The notes beneath the pieces are model-generated. The model was given only the letters and a program-made list of their open reading frames with translations, searched no databases and had not been told where the DNA came from. From Candidatus Omnitrophota bacterium (GTDB lineage: Bacteria; Omnitrophota; Koll11; Gygaellales; Profunditerraquicolaceae), in contig JAPLLP010000250.1 in assembly GCA_026387515.1 (NCBI GenBank), forward strand, positions 1 to 5,016: a stretch of DNA of 5,016 nt, read 5' to 3'. This document shows, in pieces, positions 1-5,016 of this stretch; position 1 is the first letter of the stretch; each line of letters begins with the position of its first letter. Position numbers and translations under genes: made by a program.

Positions 1-3000
1 TTATCAAGCCCTCCGCCTCTAAAGACTGTATTTCTTTCCTGATAAGCGTAATCCCGGGTAACAATTGCTTTCGCCCGCGCTTCCTTAACTCCTCAATTAC
101 CGCCTGCGTGTCTATCCCGGAATCAGTGAAAAACTGACTACCAATCTGTTTACATGATGATTGCAAGAGTACCATTTGAAAATAACTGACTGCATCAGCG
201 AAATCGTTACGCAATACCGCATTCCGCGCGCCACCTAACCACCCAAAAGAATGAAATATTTTGCCTTCAATAACCCTATTCATAAAAAAACTAAAAGCAA
301 TGCCGCAGTCAAAATCATTTTCATCCCCTACCCCAGCCACCTTCGTTGCCTGCGATTCCCAGCGCCATCGCGCGCTTATCCAATAAACACATTCCCCGCG
401 CATACTCAAGCAGGCCTGGGCATATCTGTCCAACAAGAAAAGCTCTGCAGTATTTTTTGCTTTTTTTATTAGTTCAGCTATCTGCCTGTGTTTCAATAGA
501 AAAACTCCCTTATCTTCCTTTCCTTCGTGGCAGATGTATTTATCAAGCGCGGTCCGTTCCTCTAAACTAAAATTCCCCCTGCGCCAAGCCGCTGCCTGCG
601 CAATGCGTTTCAAAATACTGCGGAGTTGCTCACGTTCATCAGATAATTGCCTGTTAAACAGCTCGGAGTGTTCTTTAAAAAACTCTCTGCCTTGAGCAGA
701 CGATAACACAAAAGCATAAAGCTCGTAGTAGGTATAAGGCGAAAAGTTATCCATCCAGCGCGCCTCATCGGGATGTAAGAGTAAATAGCGGGCGTTTTCG
801 CTTAACGCAACCCATCCCTGCGCGCGCACCTGACGCAGGCGTTCAATCTCAGCGGCATACTGACTAAGCATACGTTTGCGGTTTTCTGCATGGTTTTGGG
901 AACGCTCCCCGAGAGAACGCCCTTCGCCGCTATTGGCGGGCAGGCCTACCGCGGCGCAGGCGAAAATCTGCGAGGTATGAACAATGGCCCAATTCCAGGC
1001 ACCAATCACCGCCAGCCAGAAGGAAACAGAAGCGGCCAGAGAACAAAGTAAACCCAGGGCCGCTAAAAGCACAGTCAGGGTAAGGATCGTTGAACCCCTT
1101 AACCCCGGCCTGGCCTTACTTTGCTGGGGCCGTCTCTTTTGCCATAGGCGTACTGCCCTTTCTATGCGTAACCTGAAATAAACCGTATAGATAAAATCAA
1201 AGGCGCTAAACAATAACGCGCCGATAATGGCTAACTCAATCAAGGCAAATGCCGCCCAGCAATACCATTTGGCATGCATAAAAATAAATATCGCCGGGCA
1301 GGCAACAGAAATTACTCCGCATGCTAAAACCAAAAGAATATTTCTGACGGAAAATAATTCGAAATTTTTAGCGAGCTCAACAAAGCGCCATCCGCGCCTG
1401 CGGGGGGAAGAGCCCGAGGGGGTACCGCTGTCCGTGACCATGCCGCAGAGCGCAATCGGCAGGCAGCCGAAGTATAACGCGCCTACGGCGCAGGCAAAGA
1501 TCATAACTATCCCAACCAGCTTAACGAAGAAATTAAGTTGCGCCGCCGGAGCATGGCCATTTTGCCCATGCTCCCTCCCATTGCCAGTAAAGGACATCGG
1601 CTGGGATGGCGTCGCGGGTTTCTTAGCTTGAAGCGTCCAGATCTGCAGCCCAATGGTTACTTTCGGAAGATACGTTAGCTCCGATTGTCCATAACTTGGT
1701 ACGTAATCGTCTCTTGCTTGGTCATTTTGATAAAACTTCCCGTATTTTAAATCGTAATCTAATCCCTGCTCCTCCAATACATCCCGGAGTTCCTGTCCTC
1801 CTTCAAGGCCAAAGAATACGATTTTACCTCCCGGCTTCTGGGTCACCCTGACTGCCTCCCTCCAGAGCAACTTACGATCCTCAACGCTACAGCTTACCTC
1901 ATCCATAACCCCTTCCAGAAGCATAATCACTTGAAAAGTATTATTCTCATAAGGTATACCCCGATGGAAAATTTTAGATATTGGGCCACGGCAGTCGCGC
2001 AGATGGAACTTCACACTTTGCGCAGACGGAGCCTCTCCCCTCAGCTCTATTAACCTGTCTATGGTTCTTGCTATGTTCAACGGATGGGCATCAATACCTA
2101 CAAATTGTGCCTGCGGGTAGGCCACGGCTAAACCTGAGGATTGAATCTCACTACTAGGGCGAATACCGACATCAATGATCACGTTACCTTCGCCGCAACC
2201 AATATCCAACACCCGGTCCTCGGCTTTTATTATTTTATTTTTCCTAACCGTTTCTCTCTTTTCTTCAGGGCTAAGCCTGCTAATCCAATGCTCTTTGGTG
2301 TAACCTATACACAAATCCCCTGCCTCTATTCTTCTGTCTATATCCTCATTGCCTGAAGATATCTTAGTTAAGACCATATACTGCCAGATAAGAATTTTTT
2401 GATACGGCCCAAGATCAGCTAAATCACTACCCTGCTCAAAACTCCGATAAAGCCCTCTTACGGATTTTAGTTCTTGTTCGCTGTAAATACCGTATTCCAC
2501 CAAAAGCATCTCCCGCCAGAGCAAAGCCAAGAAGCTGGGCGTTGCGGAATTTCCCTCTTTAGGGTCTAAGAAAATGTGCGCCTTGCGGGCTTCTTGTAAA
2601 ACACCCCTAAATTCCTCTAAACAGTTTTCTTGGATATATCGGTCAATTAGTTCGTGGACAAGCCTATCTTCTTTGGGTAAATAATAGTGCAGGATCTCTT
2701 CGGCAAGGGTAACGACAGCAATTAGCGGGGGAGCCCGGGTGAGCATTGCCCAGTTAAAGATTATCTGCCGATTCTGATCTTGACTGGTTACTAAAGCTAA
2801 CCTGTCTCCCGGAACCTCCCAATTGAACTGCGCCGGGATTATGCCTCTTTCTATTTTTTTATCAGCGCCAAGGCGCCCTTCGGCCCATTGCACAATTCTT
2901 AGGGCCGGCGGTAAAATAAGTTGGAGAGAATCTCCGGCGCTAAACAAGCTCGTCGGAAGATTAATCTGCCTGGACATCCGTACTCTTTGATTGGCTAAAT

Positions 3001-5016
3001 CCAATTCCAACGACTCTTCACCTAAAACTATCTCCTGGAAACTCATCCTCCCTGCCACACCGGCCTGCAGCCGAGAGGCAAGGTTTAAAAATAGAGGCGT
3101 CCCCTTTGTTGCTGTATCAAGTTTCTTAAAAACTCGGATCCTGCGGGTGCTACTGCCTTCCGGGCGGAAGGTATAAGAAGTTTCCTCATAAAGCCCGGCA
3201 GCTTTGAGCTCGTCAGGCTCCGGGGCAATCTCACTATCATATGTTTCGACGATCACGGCGCCATCGGCGGTTATCACGCGCGCTAACTCTCCGTAAGCTA
3301 CCACGGCCTCAGCCGGATTCATACGGCGGGCACTCCTTATATCATGGAAAATAACACGCGGATAAATGGACAAAACCCCATAAATAATCTTCACCGAGCC
3401 ATCGGGAAGGATTGGTAAATAATCTTTAAAATAATCCCCGACATGTATCACTAGGGGATGTTTCACGGTGTTACCGGTGTAACCGACGCCATGTATAACC
3501 GCTCCCTGGCGATGCAGGAAATCGATCATGGAAGTTTCGTGGCCCGGGCCGAGCTCAAGGAAGGATTGGCCGCGAACATTAGACATTCCGATAATACGAT
3601 TAATCTCGTAGGCGATATTGGCAAAATAAGGCGGGGCCTCTTCACGAAAAACATTAATTCCCATAGGCGTTTCCTCAAAGGTAACCCTGGCAGCTATCAT
3701 GTTTACCGGCACCAGGAGCAGTATGCAGGCGAGTATAATTACGATACCCGTTAAACCTCGGGAAAATATTCCGGCGGCCCAGAGGCCCAAGTTGCAGGCG
3801 ACAAGAGTAAAAGATAGAACTACCCGCTTTCTCATCTGAAATTTAATACCATTTTCTTTAGCGCAAACAAATGATTCGGGAGCAGGGGGCTGAATAACCG
3901 CGGCTTGAGTAAATAGTGATTTCATGCAGTACTGCGGGTTATATTTCGCTTCATCAAAACATTCCTGGATTCTATCTATTGTTTTCGGATATAAAAGATC
4001 GAACTCCTTTTCTGCAACCTGTATAACCTCGCCTTCCAAGCCGAGGCTTTGCCTTTTTTGCCGGTAAACCTCATCATCGGTAATATCTAATAGTGTAAAG
4101 TAGTCGTGGCCGCCGGTATAATACCATTCAAGGTATTTCTCGCTGAAACCGCTGCGTAACGAATCTTCTTCTTCATGAGGATCGTATAAATTTATCCACT
4201 TTAATTTTTTGCCGGTAAAGTGGTCAAACTGGCCATCTGTAAAACTAAGATAATATCTTCTTCCCCCGAACGTTTCTATTTCGAGCCAGATATGAGATTT
4301 GCATAGATTACCCTCGGCTTCACGGAAAGTAGCAGATACCAGCCTTATATCCTTTAATCTGCTTCCGAACTCAGCCAAAAGAAGTAGCTTGGCCAACAAG
4401 GAGGCATGCGCGCAAACCATCGGGCAATGGTATAAAAATAAGAATTTTTCTTTTCCTTTCAATAAATCTTTATCAACTTGCTCTTGAGTGCCGAACAAAA
4501 GCGCCCATTGTAACGGCCTATTTATCTCTTGGGCAAAGGCATTTAGCTCGTCAAATAGAGCTGGTTTCTGGGAACCTTTAGTCATAGAAGAATCTACAAT
4601 CCCCATAAAGGGAATAACAAACACGCCGAGACCGCTTAAGCCTACCCACATCCTCTTTACATCTGCCAGATGGAATAAATTACCGGCGAATAAAAAGTAC
4701 GCCACCAACGAGATAAGAACGACTATAACCCCGCACACAATTAAAGCAGTTCTTCTTTTCCATTCAGCCGCTGAAAGGACTTTCGGCACAATCCCCAACA
4801 AAGTAATATCCTTAATATGATTACTCAACCAATGGCTCCCCTTAGGACCATCATGCAAATAGTCAATGACCCCCCCCTCTCTCTGGGTTAGGGAATTATA
4901 AAAAACCTGATATATGGAAGGGTTGCCTACAGGCGCATTTATTTGCACCTGCGGATTAAGTTCATGCATGCGCGCGAACGATTTCTGTAACCAATCGTTC
5001 GCGGATGAAATAACAC
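1..5016 (-). CDS. Interior of a giant multi-domain, multi-pass membrane protein (partial at both ends)
   Basis: One minus-strand frame stays open across the entire window, giving 1,671 complete codons from 5014 down to 2 and running off both edges, so start codon, ribosome binding site and stop are outside. The visible part alone far exceeds typical bacterial proteins. In order it contains an unrecognised soluble segment, a membrane hairpin, a transglutaminase/papain-like domain, a second hairpin, a degenerate-looking class I methyltransferase domain, a long unrecognised region, a canonical class I methyltransferase domain, a polar linker, about five membrane segments, and a helical region. 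These domains are seen by motif and hydropathy only. The role is unknown; a membrane-tethered multi-enzyme scaffold is an inference. Similar mosaic giant proteins are known from Candidatus Omnitrophota, which is a plausible but unproven source. Both neighbouring minus-strand frames are quickly interrupted, and the forward-strand open frames translate to composition-biased peptides without recognisable domains. An assembly artefact joining several genes is unlikely because the frame never breaks. Confidence 0.96.
2..919 (-). other. Helical, charged soluble region running off the downstream edge (residues 1366-1671)
   Basis: This region is predicted to be almost wholly alpha-helical. Likely coiled or long amphipathic helices are 1373-1400 (QNHAENRKRMLSQYAAEIER and on) and 1449-1480 (HSELFNRQLSDEREQLRSIL and on). 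Between them lies an aromatic patch, ARWMDNFSPYTYYELYAFVL (1418-1437). Later segments include a Trp/Arg-rich stretch (CVYWISARWRWES, 1542-1554) and a Phe-rich stretch (DFDCGIAFSFFMNRVIEG, 1568-1585). The last visible residues, VIEELRKRGRKQLLPGIT (1639-1656), look like a further helix-turn-helix-like element or the start of another module. I do not recognise a family. It follows the last membrane segment and is probably cytoplasmic if the upstream hairpins are assigned correctly. Confidence 0.6.
935..1531 (-). other. Multi-pass membrane block (residues 1162-1360, about five helices)
   Basis: Hydrophobic stretches occur at about 1163-1190 (helix 5, LVGIVMIFACAVGALYF), 1225-1247 (helix 6, NILLVLACGVISVACPAIF), 1251-1276 (helix 7, AFALIELAIIGALLFSAF), 1309-1331 (helix 8, LTLTVLLAALGLLCSLAAS) and 1332-1358 (helix 9, containing WLAVIGAWNWAIV). 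The loop at 1281-1307 is strongly basic (RLRIERAVRLWQKRRP and following), marking it cytoplasmic. The loop at 1191-1222 also has a basic cluster (PRRRGWR, 1204-1210) after a Gly/Ser/Pro-rich stretch. If both loops are cytoplasmic, the 28-residue helix 5 must be re-entrant or the count is even, so exact topology is unresolved. No transporter or channel signature is recognised. Cys is frequent within helices 5 and 6. Confidence 0.8.
1535..1624 (-). other. Polar low-complexity linker (residues 1131-1160)
   Basis: The segment from KKPATPSQPM to HAPAAQ is rich in Pro, Ala, Gly, Asn, Gln and Ser. It has no strong secondary structure tendency and no conserved-looking hydrophobic core. It joins methyltransferase domain 2 to the membrane block, and is probably a flexible tether. 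The DNA encoding residues 1148-1156 forms a perfect inverted repeat, listed separately. Confidence 0.7.
1548..1574. repeat. Perfect 9-bp inverted repeat inside the coding sequence
   Basis: GGAGCATGG (1548-1556) and CCATGCTCC (1566-1574) are exact reverse complements separated by a 9-nt spacer, ccattttgc. The stem is six of nine G:C pairs and would fold in the mRNA. On the minus-strand transcript no U-tract follows, so it is not an intrinsic terminator, and the reading frame continues through it. It coincides with the flexible linker, where protein-level constraint is low. It may be incidental, a translation pause between domains, or the scar of a small insertion. Confidence 0.75.
1631..2233 (-). 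other. Class I SAM-dependent methyltransferase domain 2 (residues 928-1128), motifs intact
   Basis: This is the clearest domain in the window. RVLDIGCGEGNVIID (934-948) is a textbook motif I (D-x-G-x-G-x-G). FVGIDAHPLNIARTIDRLIE (971-990) is motif II, with Asp975 placed to bind the SAM ribose hydroxyls. VKFHLRDCRG (1001-1010) is motif III, with Asp1007 near the adenine. FQVIMLLEGVMDEV (1028-1041) sits at motif IV. REAVRVTQKPGGKIVFFGLE (1052-1071) is the helix, P-G-G turn and strand 5. An insertion of about 20 residues lies between motifs I and II (950-970). The core resembles Methyltransf_11/25-type small-molecule or lipid methyltransferases, though the acceptor cannot be read from sequence. 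All cofactor-binding residues are present, so catalysis is plausible. A Tyr/Asp-rich tail (DYDLKYGKFYQNDQARDDY, 1086-1104) may shape the acceptor site. Confidence 0.9.
2240..3097 (-). other. Unrecognised region between the two methyltransferase domains (residues 640-925)
   Basis: About 286 residues without a family I recognise. The first half (640-735) looks beta-rich with some helix (LGEESLELDLANQRVRMS, 664-681; LQLILPPALRIVQW, 697-710). The second half is mostly helical. A notable acidic/histidine cluster is LAEEILHYYLPKEDRLVHEL (770-789), where an E-E-x-x-H is followed eleven residues later by H-E. This could coordinate a metal, but it is not a standard HExxH zinc motif and I do not claim a peptidase. 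Residues 799-925 are amphipathic helices rich in Glu, Leu and Arg, ending in a basic stretch (EEKRETVRKN, 917-926) just before motif I of the second methyltransferase. The last part, including ISRLSPEEKRE, may be the N-terminal helical lid of that enzyme. No membrane segment is seen. Confidence 0.6.
3119..3652 (-). other. Class I SAM-dependent methyltransferase-like domain 1 (residues 455-632), possibly degenerate
   Basis: FLELGPGHETSMIDFL (485-500) matches the class I motif I, E-x-G-x-G, that binds S-adenosylmethionine. The next strand, GAVIHGVGYTG (504-514), occupies the motif II position, but the acidic residue that normally holds the SAM ribose is absent; Gly511, Tyr512 or Thr513 stands there. 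HVGDYFKDYLPILPDGSVK (524-542) and IIYGVLSIYP (543-552) resemble motifs III and IV, and YGELARVITADGAVIVET (574-591) resembles the final helix and strand 5. Length, about 180 residues, fits a minimal Rossmann-like methyltransferase core. The missing acidic residue suggests either altered cofactor binding or a structural, non-catalytic role. The domain immediately follows a membrane hairpin and is expected on the cytoplasmic face, where SAM is available. The substrate is not inferable. Confidence 0.7.
3689..3829 (-). other. Transmembrane hairpin 2 (residues 396-442, two helices)
   Basis: The basic cluster MRKR (394-397) leads into helix 3 at about 398-417 (VVLSFTLVACNLGLWAAGIF). A very short SRG turn follows, then helix 4 at about 421-441 (LTGIVIILACILLLVPVNMI). 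The tight turn and basic flank indicate a helical hairpin with both ends cytoplasmic. It starts about 50 residues after the protease-like domain and leads almost directly into the first methyltransferase-like module. The segment just before it (QPPAPE, 375-380) looks like a flexible hinge. Confidence 0.85.
3980..4567 (-). other. Transglutaminase/papain-like cysteine-protease-type domain (residues 150-345)
   Basis: The segment shows the Cys...His order typical of the transglutaminase-like/papain fold. CPMVCAHASLLAKLLLLAEF (197-216) resembles the active-site helix, with Cys201 the better nucleophile candidate and Cys197 the alternative. KSHIWLEIE (239-247) places His241 as the general base. The following strand and turn, YYLSFTDGQFDHF (254-266), resemble the family's 'D-x-T-x-x-Q-F' strand. 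Families of this fold hydrolyse or transfer on peptide or isopeptide bonds through a Cys-His-Asp triad. Here the usual Asp position appears to be Ser257, with Asp260 nearby as a possible substitute, so activity is uncertain. The region after 270 is polar and aromatic (DPHEEED, EWYYTGGHDYF) and probably completes the domain or forms a family-specific extension. It sits between two membrane hairpins and is predicted cytoplasmic. The fold assignment is by motif alone. Confidence 0.5.
4592..4750 (-). other. Transmembrane hairpin 1 (residues 89-141, two helices)
   Basis: Two hydrophobic stretches are separated by a short polar loop. Helix 1 covers about residues 89-111 and contains LIVCGVIVVLISLVAYFLF. 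The loop at 112-122 reads roughly NLFHLADVKRM. Helix 2 covers about 123-140 and contains GLSGLGVFVIPFMGIV. WKRR precedes helix 1 and MTKGSQK follows helix 2, so both ends likely face the cytoplasm. The hairpin would anchor the following protease-like module at the inner face of the membrane. The prediction is by eye; the second helix is short and less certain. Confidence 0.8.
4760..5014 (-). other. Unrecognised soluble segment at the upstream edge (residues 1-85)
   Basis: This is the C-terminal end of a domain that begins outside the window. It is polar and rich in Asn, His, Gln and Trp, with no membrane segment. Notable stretches are NPQVQINAPVGNPSIYQVF (residues 20-38) and KGSHWLSNHIKDI (residues 58-70). 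The mix of short hydrophobic strands and turns looks globular. I do not recognise a family. It ends at WKRR (85-88), a basic cluster just before the first membrane segment, which by the positive-inside rule places this side in the cytoplasm. A run of eight G on the coding strand (4870-4877) lies within it. Confidence 0.6.

Noticed and set aside
453..467. T-rich stretches (T6 and T7) that resemble a terminator tail on the plus strand
   Set aside because: They encode the Lys-rich helix IKKAKN (1516-1521) on the minus strand, and no stable GC-rich stem precedes them on the plus strand.
1548..1574. Intrinsic transcription terminator
   Set aside because: The stem is strong enough, but no U-tract follows on either transcript strand, and the surrounding sequence is open coding sequence.
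1510..1580. Possible internal gene start on the minus strand: GGGAGG close before an ATG at 1569-1567
   Set aside because: This ATG is out of frame with the large gene and its frame stops after about 20 codons, within the membrane-block coding sequence. The purine-rich sequence is explained by Gly and Arg codons of the linker.
1227..1631. Forward-strand open frame of 134 codons
   Set aside because: It is antisense to the linker and membrane block of the large gene. The translation is biased to Ala, Lys, Thr and Pro with no domain-like pattern, and the opposite strand codes a coherent protein. A long gap in stops on the antisense strand is expected from the coding strand's codon use.
2864..2876. 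Short palindrome-like GCGCC-AA-GGCGC
   Set aside because: The arms are only five bases and lie within ordinary coding sequence (residues 714-718). Such short GC-rich palindromes are common by chance.
3044..3055. Possible internal in-frame start at Met657, preceded by AGGGAGG
   Set aside because: The purine tract directly abuts the ATG, so spacing is unsuitable for ribosome binding, and the frame is continuous and domain-like on both sides.
4488..4820. Forward-strand open frame of 110 codons
   Set aside because: It lies antisense to the first hairpin and the protease-like domain, has no recognisable motif, and I see no convincing ribosome binding site upstream. Treated as a shadow, like the shorter forward frames at 251-570, 984-1181, 2141-2356, 2991-3176, 3458-3754 and 4299-4487.
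1..5016. Several separate minus-strand genes such as two methyltransferase genes and a permease gene
   Set aside because: There is no stop codon, frame change or intergenic spacing between the modules; all 1,671 codons are in one frame.

Overview
The whole window is the interior of one very large protein-coding gene on the minus strand. Reading the reverse complement from position 5014 down to position 2 gives 1,671 consecutive sense codons with no stop. The frame is still open at both edges, so neither the start nor the end of the gene is visible. With random codons at equal base frequencies, the chance of this is roughly e^-80. The translation has coherent domains, so the frame is real. The other two minus-strand frames close within 18 to 26 codons of the upstream edge. 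The forward-strand open frames lie entirely antisense to this gene and look like shadows. I see no tRNA, rRNA, CRISPR array, insertion sequence, promoter or terminator.

Residue numbers count from the first complete codon, at 5014. Layout in the direction of translation: an unrecognised soluble end of an upstream domain (1-85); a transmembrane hairpin (89-141); a transglutaminase/papain-like cysteine-protease-type domain (150-345); a second hairpin (396-442); a class I SAM-dependent methyltransferase-like domain (455-632); an unrecognised mixed and helical region (640-925); a second, canonical class I methyltransferase domain (928-1128); a polar low-complexity linker (1131-1160) whose DNA holds a perfect hairpin; a block of about five membrane segments (1162-1360); and a helical charged region (1366-1671) that runs off the edge. 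Soluble enzyme-like modules thus alternate with membrane hairpins. By the positive-inside rule, the protease-like and methyltransferase-like modules would face the cytoplasm.

Organism: the sequence contains no taxonomic marker. Base composition looks balanced, codon use is mixed (AGG, AGA and CGC for Arg, TTA and CTT for Leu), and a multi-domain, multi-pass protein this long is very unusual in bacteria. From general knowledge, Candidatus Omnitrophota and related PVC-group or uncultivated lineages are known for giant, membrane-rich, mosaic proteins. I infer such an origin at low to moderate confidence.

Function: the modules suggest a membrane-anchored multi-enzyme scaffold carrying hydrolase-like and methyl-transfer activities. 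No substrate can be assigned. The first methyltransferase-like module and the cysteine-protease-like module each lack one expected acidic residue, so either may be non-catalytic.
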